Origin: Comamonadaceae bacterium OS-4
Lineage (GTDB): Bacteria > Pseudomonadota > Gammaproteobacteria > Burkholderiales > Burkholderiaceae_C
Length of the DNA stretch: 64,000 bases
Assembly (NCBI GenBank): GCA_027924025.1
Contig: AP026970.1
Span: 2,192,501-2,256,500 of the forward strand
Direction: 5' to 3'
Below the pieces are notes generated by a model that was given only the letters and a program-made list of their open reading frames with translations, was not told the DNA's origin and ran no database searches. Both the position numbers and the translations under genes were made by a program. Of the stretch, positions 47,891-56,670 are shown piece by piece (the first letter of the stretch is position 1; every line of letters begins with the position of its first letter).

Positions 47891-50416
47891 ATGGCTGATC
47901 GCTTGATGTCCCTTTCGCTGGATCAACAAACTCTGCTGGAATACCGCGCGATTCTGGAGAATGCGTCGGTCGGAATTCTGTTCACCCGGGACCGCAAGGT
48001 TCTGCACTGCAACCCGCGCTTTAACGAGATATTCGGCTACGCCGAGGGCGAATTGCAAGGACAACCAGGCCGGGTGTTCTACCTGAGTGACACCGACTAC
48101 ACCCGCATGGGCGAAGTGGCAGGCCCGCGCCTGACGCGTGGGGAGCCCGTGAGTCTGGAATTCACCATGCGGCGCAAAGATGACACGCCCATCGATTGCC
48201 ACATGCGCATCAAGCCGGTGAACCCCCACAACTCGGCAGAAGGCACAATCTGGATTTTTGAAGACATCACCGAGCGCAAGAAAGCAGAATCCGCGCTGCA
48301 ACAGCTGATCCACCGGCAGGACGCGATACTAGAAAACGCTTCGGTGGGCATCATGTTCACCCGTAACGGACTGATAGAGCTGACGAATCCACGCTTTGAT
48401 GCGATCCTCGGTTGGCCCCCCGGTGCACTTCTAGGGCAAAAAACACGCGTGTTTTTCAGTTCCAACGATGATCACCTGGCCTTTTCCGAGCATGCAGGAG
48501 CCACGCTGGCTTCCGGCGCACTCATGGAGGCAGAGTGGCTCAACAGCCGCCATGATGGGAGCCAGGTCTGGTGCCGGCACCTGGCGAAAGCGGTGACCAC
48601 CACCGCCGATAACCGGACCACGATCTGGATTACGGAAGACATCAGCGAAAAGAAAGCTGCAGCTGACGCTTTGTTGAAAGCCCATCAGGTGCTGGAGCAA
48701 CGGGTAGAAGAGCGCACCCGCGAATTGCAAGATGCGCACCAGCGCATGCAGGTGGTGATTGACAGCTCCACGCTGGCCATTTACACCCAAGACCAGCAAG
48801 GCCGCGTCCTGAGCTGGAACACGGCTGCAGAAAAAATGTTCAACCTGCTGCGCCAAGAGACGCTCGACAACCCATCCGTTTTTTCGCAGCGCTTGGAGAC
48901 CCCCGAGCTGCAAGCACTGCGCGAACAAGCGTTTGAGGGACGCAAAGTAGTCAACACCGAACTGCAACTGGATCTGCCCGGCGGGCAGGCCTTGGAATTG
49001 AGCTTGAACATCGTGGCTTTGCACGGCCAGACCGGCCAAGCCTATGGCGTGCTGACTATGGCCTCAGACATCAGCGAAAGAAAAGCCAACGAACGCAAGG
49101 TGGCCTTCATGGCCTACCACGATGCACTGACCGGATTGCCCAACCGGCAGCTTCTGGAGGACCGCCTGGAGGTCGCCATGGCGCAGGCAGATCGCGCAAA
49201 GACCAAGGTTTCCTTGCTGTTTCTGGATCTGGACAACTTCAAGCGCATCAACGACACGCTGGGTCACGCCATCGGCGACAGCTTGCTACAAGAAGTGGCG
49301 CAGCGGCTGCGCACCTGCGTACGCGAGAGTGACACCATCAGCCGCCAGGGGGGCGATGAGTTTGTCGTGCTGCTAAATGCCCTGAAAGACAAAGACGCCG
49401 CACTCCCGGTGATTGCCAAATTGCTGGATCGGCTCGACGAGCCGTTCTACACCGATGGGCATGAACTCGCGACCTCGGCCTCCATCGGAGTTACGGTGTA
49501 CCCGGATGACGGCCAAGACTTCGATACCTTGCGCAAAAAGGCGGATATGGCCATGTACCGGGCCAAGGAAGCCGGGCGGAACACCTACCGGTACTTCAAC
49601 GAAGCCATGAACGCAGAGGCCAAGGAACATCTGCACCTGCGAAACGGCTTGCGTCGCGCATTGGAACGCGATGAATTGGTTCTCCATTACCAGCCCCAAA
49701 TCGACTTGCCCACGGGTCGAATTTTTGGGGCCGAGGCCCTGATTCGCTGGAACCACCCTGACCTGGGCATGGTCTCGCCTGCCCGATTCATACCGGTTGC
49801 CGAGGATAGTGGCTTGATTGTTCCTATTGGTGACTGGGTGATGTCTGAAGCTTGTCGCCAGGCTATGTCATGGAGCCGGCAAGGCCTGCCCGCTCTGCTC
49901 ATGGCGGTCAACGTGTCTGTGGCGCAATTCAACCGAGGCAATCTTGAAGAGGCGTTGGTGAAGGTCTTGCTCGAGTCCGGAATGAACCCGCAGAACCTCG
50001 AGTTGGAACTCACCGAGTCACTGTTGATTCAAAATGTAGACCACGTACTAGCCGCCCTCAAGCGCCTGAAAGGGCTAGGCGTGCAGCTGGCGATCGACGA
50101 TTTCGGTACGGGCTATTCGAGCCTGTCGTACCTGAAGCGATTTGACATCGACAAACTCAAGATCGACCAGAGTTTTGTCCGGGACCTTGTAGCCGACCCC
50201 GAAGACACCGCCATCGTGAATGCCATCATCCAGATGGCCAAAAGCATGGGCCTAAAAACCATCGCAGAAGGGGTGGAGACACCCGATATCGTCACGTTGT
50301 TGCAACGCTTCGGGTGCGATGAGGCGCAGGGCTTTTTCTTTGCGAGGCCCATGCCAGCCGACGCATTTGCATCATTTGTCTCCAGCCATCCGCAAACCAA
50401 CGTACCCTTCGTCTAG
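47891..50416 (+). CDS. triple-PAS GGDEF/EAL cyclic-di-GMP enzyme
   Basis: An 841-residue cytosolic protein. It has PAS domains at about residues 15-130, 140-260 and 285-395, then a GGDEF domain with intact GGDEF and the inhibitory RxxD (RESD) five residues before it, then an EAL domain with EALIRW, ELTES and DDFGTGYSS. Key residues for both synthesis and hydrolysis of cyclic-di-GMP are present, so it may switch between activities under PAS control. A coiled coil (EQRVEERTRELQDA) links PAS2 and PAS3. Its stop overlaps the convergent thioesterase stop within CTAG. Confidence 0.93.
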   Translation: MADRLMSLSLDQQTLLEYRAILENASVGILFTRDRKVLHCNPRFNEIFGYAEGELQGQPGRVFYLSDTDYTRMGEVAGPRLTRGEPVSLEFTMRRKDDTPIDCHMRIKPVNPHNSAEGTIWIFEDITERKKAESALQQLIHRQDAILENASVGIMFTRNGLIELTNPRFDAILGWPPGALLGQKTRVFFSSNDDHLAFSEHAGATLASGALMEAEWLNSRHDGSQVWCRHLAKAVTTTADNRTTIWITEDISEKKAAADALLKAHQVLEQRVEERTRELQDAHQRMQVVIDSSTLAIYTQDQQGRVLSWNTAAEKMFNLLRQETLDNPSVFSQRLETPELQALREQAFEGRKVVNTELQLDLPGGQALELSLNIVALHGQTGQAYGVLTMASDISERKANERKVAFMAYHDALTGLPNRQLLEDRLEVAMAQADRAKTKVSLLFLDLDNFKRINDTLGHAIGDSLLQEVAQRLRTCVRESDTISRQGGDEFVVLLNALKDKDAALPVIAKLLDRLDEPFYTDGHELATSASIGVTVYPDDGQDFDTLRKKADMAMYRAKEAGRNTYRYFNEAMNAEAKEHLHLRNGLRRALERDELVLHYQPQIDLPTGRIFGAEALIRWNHPDLGMVSPARFIPVAEDSGLIVPIGDWVMSEACRQAMSWSRQGLPALLMAVNVSVAQFNRGNLEEALVKVLLESGMNPQNLELELTESLLIQNVDHVLAALKRLKGLGVQLAIDDFGTGYSSLSYLKRFDIDKLKIDQSFVRDLVADPEDTAIVNAIIQMAKSMGLKTIAEGVETPDIVTLLQRFGCDEAQGFFFARPMPADAFASFVSSHPQTNVPFV

Positions 50417-51237
50417 CGACGCCTCACAAACAAGCTCTGCGTCGCCCGTCCGATCAATCCCTGCTCGTCGTACAGAGCCGACTCCGCCAGCCCCCCGCCG
50501 TGGCTGGACAAATGGGTGCGAGCGTCCAAGCACACCCACTCACCCACCGGCTTGCGCAGCAGGTTGATGGTGAGGTCGGAGTTCACAAACACGTGGGTGG
50601 ACAAATCCAGAATCGCGCTGATGCCGTTGCCAGAGTCGGCCGCCACCGCTACACGTTGGTAAGGGCTGGGCGTTTGGCCCATCACCAGCGGATGGTTCAT
50701 GCGAAACCACACCGCACTCGGGCCGGCAAACATGCGGCCCTGGGCCATGCGCGTTTCCACCAGATCGGGGTAGCCCCATTCATGGTGCGCAAACGGGAAA
50801 CGCTGCACGGACGACGCATCCGGCTGCTTCGGTGCCAGCGGCAAGGGGTGGCCGGGCAGGCCATCGGGCAGGCCTACCTCGTCCTCGCGCTGAAACAGGG
50901 CGGTGGCGCGAATCAGCTCTTTGCCATCCGCCAGGGCGATCGCAGAGAAGTGGCCGGCATTGCGACCCACATAGTCTTCTTGCACCCTCACTTCGATATC
51001 GGTAATCGGCACGGGGCGCAACAAATTGGCAGTCAAGCGGGCCAGGTGGTGCAGCCCATGCGCTTGGGCCGCTGCCTCCAAGGCATGGCTCACCAGGGCG
51101 ATCGGCGGGCCGGCGTGTTGCTGCTGCGGGTGCCAGGGCCCCCGCGTGAGCGCAGATGCGCGGTACAGCGCGCCGCCCAATGCGGTGTAGGCCGCCATGT
51201 CGCCATCGAACGCGGGTTTCTGCGGGTTATCTGCCAT
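50413..51237 (-). CDS. acyl-CoA thioesterase family protein (double hotdog)
   Basis: A 274-residue protein of the TesB-like double-hotdog type (YRASALTRGPWHPQQQHAGPPIALVSHALE in the first half, LTINLLRKPVGEWVCLDARTHL in the second). Such enzymes hydrolyse acyl-CoA; the substrate is not predictable. ATG 51237 has GGAG ten bases upstream, inside a copy of the dispersed repeat. The 3' half is duplicated at 46836-47265. Confidence 0.82.
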   Translation of the reverse strand: MADNPQKPAFDGDMAAYTALGGALYRASALTRGPWHPQQQHAGPPIALVSHALEAAAQAHGLHHLARLTANLLRPVPITDIEVRVQEDYVGRNAGHFSAIALADGKELIRATALFQREDEVGLPDGLPGHPLPLAPKQPDASSVQRFPFAHHEWGYPDLVETRMAQGRMFAGPSAVWFRMNHPLVMGQTPSPYQRVAVAADSGNGISAILDLSTHVFVNSDLTINLLRKPVGEWVCLDARTHLSSHGGGLAESALYDEQGLIGRATQSLFVRRR

Positions 51238-51250
51238 GGGAATTTGCTCC

Positions 51251-51285
51251 TTTTTTAATAGCTACTCGCGCATATTCTGCCTGCG
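51251..51285. repeat. dispersed palindromic repeat, copy 7 (covers a ribosome-binding site)
   Basis: On the minus strand GCAGAATATGCGC, then GAGTAGCTATTAAAAAA. GCGCATATTCTGC is identical to the copy at 9468. The A run of the repeat leads straight into GGAG, so the element provides part of the leader of the thioesterase gene. Confidence 0.6.
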
Positions 51286-51488
51286 CCGAATGCCAATTTG
51301 GCTTAAAAATTGCCAGCTGCAAGGTACATGGTGCCGCACCTAGTGGCAGCCGCCTGTCACGGGTGTGTCGATTTAGCGGAACCGTGCTGCCTAGGCGCGC
51401 TTGCGCACAGATGGCGGCGCATAACTCGCCCACAGTGAGGTTGTCTCCCGGAGTGATCCGGTTCTTTACTCTTTGAAGGCTGCTCACT

Positions 51489-52124
51489 ATGCACACACCC
51501 CGTATCACCGGCACCCGCCACACCCCGCGCGCTCGCGGCGCCACGTTGGCAGGACTGGCCCTGTGTCTTGTCGCACCGTTTGCCATGGCGCCCGCCGCCG
51601 CCCAGATGTCACCCGCCCGCGGCAACGCCTACAGCCCGGGCTATATCGACATCAGCGTGGGCTCATCCGACTACTCCAAGCCCAGCAATGGCTTCGGCAT
51701 TTTCGATAGCGACCAACGGGCCACCGCCTACAGCGTCAGCATGGGCAACTATGTGTTCAGCCCCAACTGGGGTCTGGAGGTGGGGTACACCGACTTCGGC
51801 TCGGTCAACCGCGCCGGCGGCCGCACTAAGGCGGATGGCATCAACCTGAACCTGATCGGCCGCGTTCCGCTCAACCCCTCCTGGAACCTGCTGGGCAAGG
51901 TGGGCACCACTTATGGCCGCACCGATGTGAGCAGCGCGCCCACATCCGGCGTGCAGTCCGGCAGCGAACGTGATTTTGGCTGGAGCTATGGCTTGGGCGT
52001 GGAGCTGCAGCTGGCAGCCCAATGGTCCGGCGTGTTGATGTACGAGGAGCACACCATGAAGTTCCCCGGCGGCAGCACCGACCGCATCAGCGCCACCAAG
52101 CTCGGCCTGCGCTACCACTACTGA
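51489..52124 (+). CDS. small outer-membrane beta-barrel protein
   Basis: A 211-residue protein with a long signal peptide ending near AAAQ (residue 39). About eight amphipathic strands follow (YIDISVGSSDY, WGLEVGYTDFG, FGWSYGLGVELQL), and it ends in RYHY, an aromatic C-terminus typical of outer-membrane barrels. It resembles OmpA-type or OmpW-like small barrels, function unknown. It heads a three-gene rightward group with BON and YflT-like proteins, suggesting an envelope or general-stress role. The 251-base gap before it holds a repeat copy and presumably its promoter. Confidence 0.8.
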   Translation: MHTPRITGTRHTPRARGATLAGLALCLVAPFAMAPAAAQMSPARGNAYSPGYIDISVGSSDYSKPSNGFGIFDSDQRATAYSVSMGNYVFSPNWGLEVGYTDFGSVNRAGGRTKADGINLNLIGRVPLNPSWNLLGKVGTTYGRTDVSSAPTSGVQSGSERDFGWSYGLGVELQLAAQWSGVLMYEEHTMKFPGGSTDRISATKLGLRYHY

Positions 52125-52167
52125 ACCTTCTGACCTTGCCCCCTCCTCCAACTACCCAAGGAAACCC

Positions 52168-52821
52168 ATGAAAACCGATCTCCAACTGCAACAAGACGTG
52201 CTGGCTGAACTCCACTGGGAACCCTCGGTCCACGCCGAGAACATTGGCGTAGAGGCCAAAGACGGCGTCGTCACCTTGGCCGGCCATGTGATGACTTACC
52301 AGGAGAAATACCACGCCGAAAAAGCCGCGCGCCGAGTGGTGGGCGTGCGCGCCTTGGCCGTTGAAATTGATGTGAAGCTGGCCTCCAGCGGCATCCGCAA
52401 CGACAGCGACATTGCCAACTCCGCCAAGAATGCGCTGCAATGGATGTCCACCCCGCTGGGCAACAAGGTGAACGTGACGGTCGAAAAAGGTTGGATCACC
52501 TTGACCGGCCAAACCGAATGGCAGTTCCAGAAGCTGGCCGCTGCGGTGGCGGTGCGCTACCTGATGGGCGTGAATGGGGTGTCGAACCAGATCATCCTGC
52601 AACCCGGCACCAAGCTCAGCGCGGCCAAGGCCGACATCGAAGCCGCCTTGGTGCGCCGCGCCCACACGGACGCCGGCAAGATCAGCATCGACATTGACGG
52701 CAGCACCCTCACCCTGACCGGCAATGTGAGCAACTGGACCGAGCGGGACACCGCCAAAGAAGCCGCCTGGAGCACGCCCGGCGTGACCAGCGTGGTCGAC
52801 AAAATGACCATGACCTTCTGA
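52168..52821 (+). CDS. triple BON-domain protein
   Basis: A 217-residue protein with three BON domains (about residues 5-70, 77-143 and 149-217), each ending in the V-x-G-V-x2-V/L pattern (RRVVGVRALAVEI, RYLMGVNGVSNQI, WSTPGVTSVVDKM). BON domains bind membranes or phospholipid and occur in OsmY-type stress proteins. No signal peptide is visible, unlike OsmY, so it may be cytoplasmic. It starts 43 bases after the barrel gene with AAGGAAA before the ATG. Confidence 0.85.
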   Translation: MKTDLQLQQDVLAELHWEPSVHAENIGVEAKDGVVTLAGHVMTYQEKYHAEKAARRVVGVRALAVEIDVKLASSGIRNDSDIANSAKNALQWMSTPLGNKVNVTVEKGWITLTGQTEWQFQKLAAAVAVRYLMGVNGVSNQIILQPGTKLSAAKADIEAALVRRAHTDAGKISIDIDGSTLTLTGNVSNWTERDTAKEAAWSTPGVTSVVDKMTMTF

Positions 52822-52829
52822 GGCCCACC

Positions 52830-53351
52830 ATGCAAGCCCATACCAACGCCTCGGTGTCCATCTGCAACTCCCACGAGGAGGCAGAGGCCGCTATTCAAAC
52901 GCTCAAGAAGTTTGGCTTTGACGTGAAAAAACTTTCGCTCATCGGCAAGGGCTATCACAGCGAAGAGCACCCGGTGGGCTTTTACAGCACCGGCGACAAG
53001 ATCCGCGCATGGGGTAGCACCGGCGCCTTCTGGGGCAGCATGTGGGGCATTTTGATGGCACCTGCCGTCTTCATGCTGCCGCCCTTGGGCATGATCGCCA
53101 TGGCAGGGCCGATTGTGTCGGTGGTCATCAGCGCGCTCGAAGGTGCGGTCTTGGTGGGCGGCTTGTCGGCAGTAGGCGCCGCCTTGAGCCAGCTGGGTGT
53201 TCCCAAGGACCAAGTCATCGTGTACGAGACAGCCCTCAAGGCTGACAAATACGTGCTGATGGTGCACGGCAGCGACGACGAAGTGGCGCGGGCCAAGTCC
53301 ATCCTGGCCGGCACCCAACCCACGGAAGTCGCTGAAACGCTACTGAATTAG
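52830..53351 (+). CDS. YflT-like stress protein with glycine-rich membrane segment
   Basis: A 173-residue protein. The N-terminus resembles the general stress protein 17M/YflT domain (AEAAIQTLKKFGFDVKKLSLIG). Two hydrophobic, Gly/Ala-rich helices in the middle (residues about 66-115) probably insert in the membrane. The C-terminus returns to a ferredoxin-like fold segment (VLMVHGSDDEVARAKSIL). It lies eight bases after the BON gene and is likely to be co-expressed under stress. No enzymatic role is known. Confidence 0.75.
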   Translation: MQAHTNASVSICNSHEEAEAAIQTLKKFGFDVKKLSLIGKGYHSEEHPVGFYSTGDKIRAWGSTGAFWGSMWGILMAPAVFMLPPLGMIAMAGPIVSVVISALEGAVLVGGLSAVGAALSQLGVPKDQVIVYETALKADKYVLMVHGSDDEVARAKSILAGTQPTEVAETLLN

Positions 53352-53392
53352 TAGCGCCTCCCGCAGACTATACGGGCGCTGGAGCCCTATTT
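53347..53392. repeat. possible diverged repeat / terminator between convergent genes
   Basis: TAGTAGCGCC...CCCG-cagactata-CGGGCGC then TGGAGCCCTATTT. It sits in the 16-base gap and flanks between the YflT-like gene and dusA. The layout recalls the longer form of the dispersed repeat, but similarity is weak. Confidence 0.3.
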
Positions 53393-54384
53393 GAATCTGG
53401 TAGATGAGCAAGGGCCATCACCTCGCGGGCGCCAAGGTGCTTGAGGCGGTGATCGGTCCACACCTGCCGCCAGCGCCGGGCACCGGGCAAGCCGTGGCGC
53501 AAACCCAGCATGTGGCGCGCAATGCTGTACCAGTGGGTACCGTGTTGCGCGGCCTCGCGCTCCATGTAGTCCACCATTTGGGCTTCCACCATCTCGCGGG
53601 TGATGTCCCGCTCGGGGGCGCCGTAAAACGCGCTGTCCCATTCGGCCAACCACCAAGGGTTGTGGTACGCCTCGCGCCCCAGCATCACACCGTCTACGTG
53701 CTCCAGATGGCACGCCACTTCGGCTGTTTTGGTAATGCCGCCATTGATGGCAATGGTGAGGTGCGGAAAGTCTTTTTTGAGCTGGTACACCAGCTCGTAG
53801 CGCAGGGGTGGGATTTCGCGGTTCTCTTTGGGGCTCAGGCCCTTGAGCCAAGCGTTGCGCGCGTGGGCAATAAACACGGTGCAACCGGCATCGGCCACGG
53901 TGCCCACAAAGTCGCGGACAAAACCGTAGCTCTCTTCCTTGTCGATCCCAATACGGTGCTTCACGGTCACCGGCACATCTACCGCATCCACCATGGCCTT
54001 CACACAGTCCGCCACCAGCGGCGCTTCGTTCATCAGGCAGGCGCCAAATGCGCCGCGCTGCACCCGCTCGCTCGGGCAGCCGCAGTTGATGTTGATCTCG
54101 TCATAACCCCAGTCCTGGCCCAACTTGGCGGCACGCGCCAGATCGGCAGGCTCGCTACCGCCCAGCTGCAAGGCCACGGGATGCTCTTCAGCGTTAAAGC
54201 GCAGATGGCGCGGCACGTCGCCATGGATGAGCGCGCCGGTGGTCACCATCTCGGTGTACAGCAGCGCATGGCGACTCAATAGGCGGTGGAAATAGCGGCA
54301 ATGTCTATCAGTCCAGTCCATCATCGGAGCAACACTTAACTTCCACATCGTAAGTTGTTGATTTTTATCGATTTTTTCAGTCAT
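53368..54384 (-). CDS. dusA: tRNA-dihydrouridine synthase A
   Basis: A 338-residue FMN enzyme reducing uridine 20/20a of tRNA. The N-terminal barrel has VAPMMDWTDRHCRYFHRLLS, the catalytic cysteine loop NINCGCPSERVQRGAFGACLM, and INGGI for phosphate binding. The body starts with APMMDWTD. The codons before it (MTEKIDKNQQLTMWKLS) are AT-rich and look supplied by the inserted element next door, so ATG 54384 and ATG 54348 are both possible. The dusA 5' end is a known integration site for a family of tyrosine recombinases, one of which is encoded beside it. Confidence 0.92.
   Translation of the reverse strand: MTEKIDKNQQLTMWKLSVAPMMDWTDRHCRYFHRLLSRHALLYTEMVTTGALIHGDVPRHLRFNAEEHPVALQLGGSEPADLARAAKLGQDWGYDEININCGCPSERVQRGAFGACLMNEAPLVADCVKAMVDAVDVPVTVKHRIGIDKEESYGFVRDFVGTVADAGCTVFIAHARNAWLKGLSPKENREIPPLRYELVYQLKKDFPHLTIAINGGITKTAEVACHLEHVDGVMLGREAYHNPWWLAEWDSAFYGAPERDITREMVEAQMVDYMEREAAQHGTHWYSIARHMLGLRHGLPGARRWRQVWTDHRLKHLGAREVMALAHLPDSNRAPAPV
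54301..54335. other. predicted attachment site of the integrated element within dusA
   Basis: These bases encode SVAPMMDWTDRH of DusA. To the left the sequence has the backbone GC content; just right of it composition drops (TAACTTCCACATCG then TTTTTATCG). From memory, dusA-specific integrases recombine in this conserved segment. The second copy would be at the right end of the element, outside the window, so the site is inferred. Confidence 0.4.
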
Positions 54385-54420
54385 CAGAAATCCATAAACC
54401 AGCCATGTGCAACATAAAGT

Positions 54421-54497
54421 GCACACGATGTGCACACATGGCGGCTAAAAAGTGAATAATCCGAGCATCAAAAAACACTCACAGATTGCACACGATG
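54421..54497. repeat. GTGCAC-type repeats upstream of the integrase gene
   Basis: GCACACGATG occurs at 54421-54430 and again at 54488-54497, the second running through the integrase start codon. Between and beside them TGTGCACAC and CATGTGC give further inverted copies. Such clustered repeats are typical of integrase arm-binding sites or a repressor operator; which is not known. Confidence 0.5.
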
Positions 54498-55541
54498 GCG
54501 ACATTTTCGCAGCTACCCAGTGGTAAGTGGCGCGTACAGGTAAGGCGGGGTGGTATTTACAAGGCCGCGACTTTCGAAAGTAAGCGCGCCGCCAAAGATT
54601 GGGCAGCTGGTATTGAGTCCCAAGCGGGGCACATTGCAGCTGGAGGTCTCGCGCCTATACCCAAAGGAGCAACCGTTTCTGACCTCATTGAAAAGTACAC
54701 GGAAACGATCAGCAGAGACTACGGCAAAACCAAGACCGCAACCTTGGCTTTGTTGATTAGAGAGTTGGGCAAGGTAAAGCTGACAAATTTGAATGCGAGT
54801 GTGTTGCGTGACTTTATCGACCGCCGCGAAAAGATGGGTGCTGGTGGCGTAACCATCGCCGCTGACCTCAGCTATCTGAGTCAGGTTTTAAAGTGGGCAC
54901 GCCACGCCAGACAGCTAGACGTGCCCGAACGCCTAGCTCTAGAAGCTCGTGCAAGCCTCTCGCACAGGGGTTTGAACACTCGAAGCCAAGAAAGAGACAG
55001 GGAACCCACCGACGCAGAACTAGGACGTCTGTATGCCCACTGGGACGGCAACTCTCGCCAAAAGATACCAATGACCACGCTTTGCAAGTTCGCCCTCGCG
55101 ACAGGCATGCGTCAAGGTGAGATTTGTCGGCTACAGATTGAAGACCTTGATCTCGCACAGCGAACTGTAATCATCCGCGACCGAAAAGACCCAAGAAACA
55201 AGCAAGGCAACAATCAAGTCGTGCCTCTCCTACCGGATGCATGGGCCATAGTTCACCCGATCTTGAAAGAAAGGGAATCGGGGTTTCTTTTTCCATATGC
55301 TGAGAGCAGCGTATCAACTGCGTTCACCCGAGCCTGCAAAGTGGTTGAACCCCCGATTGATGATTTGCATTTTCACGACCTGCGACACCGTGCGACCGCC
55401 GCATTCTTTCGAATGGGTCTGGATATACCTCGCGTAGCATTGCTCACGGGTCATAAAACATGGGCAATGCTTCGCCGGTACACGGCAATCAAACCAAGTG
55501 ACATTCATCACGCGATAGAGCTAGCACGACAAGCGTCCTAG
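54495..55541 (+). CDS. int: tyrosine recombinase (dusA-type integrase)
   Basis: A 348-residue site-specific recombinase. The N-terminal arm-binding domain is rich in beta strands (SGKWRVQVRRGGIYKAATFESK), followed by a core-binding helical domain (residues about 65-160). The catalytic domain has Arg206 (ATGMRQGEIC), His294 and Arg297 (HDLRHR), His320 (GHKTW) and the nucleophile Tyr329 (LRRYTAI). It integrates and, with a directionality factor, excises the element. ATG 54495 is used; TTG 54486 adds three residues. It is divergent from dusA. Confidence 0.93.
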   Translation: MATFSQLPSGKWRVQVRRGGIYKAATFESKRAAKDWAAGIESQAGHIAAGGLAPIPKGATVSDLIEKYTETISRDYGKTKTATLALLIRELGKVKLTNLNASVLRDFIDRREKMGAGGVTIAADLSYLSQVLKWARHARQLDVPERLALEARASLSHRGLNTRSQERDREPTDAELGRLYAHWDGNSRQKIPMTTLCKFALATGMRQGEICRLQIEDLDLAQRTVIIRDRKDPRNKQGNNQVVPLLPDAWAIVHPILKERESGFLFPYAESSVSTAFTRACKVVEPPIDDLHFHDLRHRATAAFFRMGLDIPRVALLTGHKTWAMLRRYTAIKPSDIHHAIELARQAS

Positions 55542-55560
55542 TCAAAAGAAAGTAAGACCA

Positions 55561-55971
55561 ATGAACCGCAGTGAGAGCATAGAAATGTGGCGACAGATCG
55601 CTCGCGGTGACCTAACCGATATTGAATGTGACACAGCGCCTCTTTTAGCTTGGTTGCAAGCAGTTGCAGAAAAGCTCGTGAGAGCAGATGACGAATCAAG
55701 CAATAGTGGGGGGCGGACTGCGGCTATCGTTACCGCAGTCGGATTGCAAGGGGTCGCTAACAAACGCGCTCCACTCAATGAATTGATCGACATTCATTTA
55801 ACTTTTGAAAAGCTTGCTGACGATGGGTCTGTAATCAGCCAGACAAAAGCTGAACAAATTTCAGATGTTGTTGCTGCTGCGCGTAGCTTGCGCCTACTCC
55901 CTGGCATATACGGAGAGGACGACAAAAAGGCGAAAGATTTGATCCGAAGCCTATGGCCCAAAAATCTCTGA
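55561..55971 (+). CDS. hypothetical protein
   Basis: A 136-residue, mainly helical, acidic protein without signal peptide or membrane segment. I recognise no family. It contains LLAWLQAVAEKLVRADDESS near the N-terminus, and small residues (TAAIVTAVGLQGVANKRAPL) in the middle. It starts 19 bases after the integrase stop on the same strand with a weak Shine-Dalgarno sequence. Confidence 0.6.
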   Translation: MNRSESIEMWRQIARGDLTDIECDTAPLLAWLQAVAEKLVRADDESSNSGGRTAAIVTAVGLQGVANKRAPLNELIDIHLTFEKLADDGSVISQTKAEQISDVVAAARSLRLLPGIYGEDDKKAKDLIRSLWPKNL

Positions 55972-56059
55972 ACCTTCTTGGGCTTACAAAAAACCGCTGA
56001 AATATTCCAATACATCCATCGTAAACAAACGGCGAATCAGCCGGAAAGGATGGGTAAAA

Positions 56060-56386
56060 ATGGAATCAGTAAGTCTCGCAATAGTCCCGCCCAAATCGCG
56101 AAATCAAAGCCCTTCACGGGCGGGCGACAACAGTGTTGCAACTAACGCAGTCGAAGCGGCGCGCGTACGTGCGATTGCGGATTCACTTGACTGCATTACT
56201 GACGAGGATTTCCAACTCATTGCGAGCATCACTCCTGGCACAGCTGAGGCCTGGAGGAAGCGCCACCAAGGGCCGGAATACATACGCTTTGGCAATCGAG
56301 TGCTCTACAAACGTACCGCGGTACGCGAGCATCTGGAAACACTCACAAAAAAGCGCATCACCGTTTCTGCAAGGGGGTTCCTGTGA
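56060..56386 (+). CDS. small winged-helix DNA-binding protein (excisionase/AlpA-like)
   Basis: A 108-residue protein. Residues about 45-95 read as a MerR/AlpA-type helix-turn-helix: TDEDFQLIASITPGTAEAWR, then the wing YIRFGNRVLYKRTAVREHL, in which the R-x-G-x-R-V/L-Y pattern is typical of excisionase-like domains. Between integrase and replication genes it may be the directionality factor or an activator. AAAGGA precedes ATG 56060. The stop overlaps the next start (GTGA). Confidence 0.65.
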   Translation: MESVSLAIVPPKSRNQSPSRAGDNSVATNAVEAARVRAIADSLDCITDEDFQLIASITPGTAEAWRKRHQGPEYIRFGNRVLYKRTAVREHLETLTKKRITVSARGFL

Positions 56387-56670
56387 GCGATACAGCAAAC
56401 CTCAAAGCATGGGACACGCTTCGAGCACGGGCGGCGCTTGCAGGCATCCTCGTTGAGGATCGACAGTCGTTCGGGAACTGCAAACGTGTTGCAGTCCACA
56501 AAGGCAGCGGCCCTGTGATTCGCTATCTACACACAGATGGCGATGGACTGCTTCGTATTGATCCCGCTGCACCTTCTCAGGATACAGCGGGGCGCGCTGA
56601 TTGGCTCAAACGCTGCGATTCACTCGCCAGTCGTTTTGAGCAACTTGCGGGTTCGCTCTTGAATAGCTAG
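56383..56670 (+). CDS. hypothetical protein, coupled to the winged-helix gene
   Basis: A 95-residue protein starting with GTG 56383 in a GTGA overlap with the upstream gene, so it is translated with it. It has an alternating beta/alpha pattern (ALAGILVEDRQSFGNCKRVAVHKG) and no recognised domain. Its stop codon shares CTAG with the stop of the leftward gene that follows. Confidence 0.6.
   Translation: MSDTANLKAWDTLRARAALAGILVEDRQSFGNCKRVAVHKGSGPVIRYLHTDGDGLLRIDPAAPSQDTAGRADWLKRCDSLASRFEQLAGSLLNS

Noticed and set aside
54421..54497. CRISPR-like repeat array
   Set aside because: Only two short direct copies with unequal inverted partners; no regular repeats and spacers and no cas genes.
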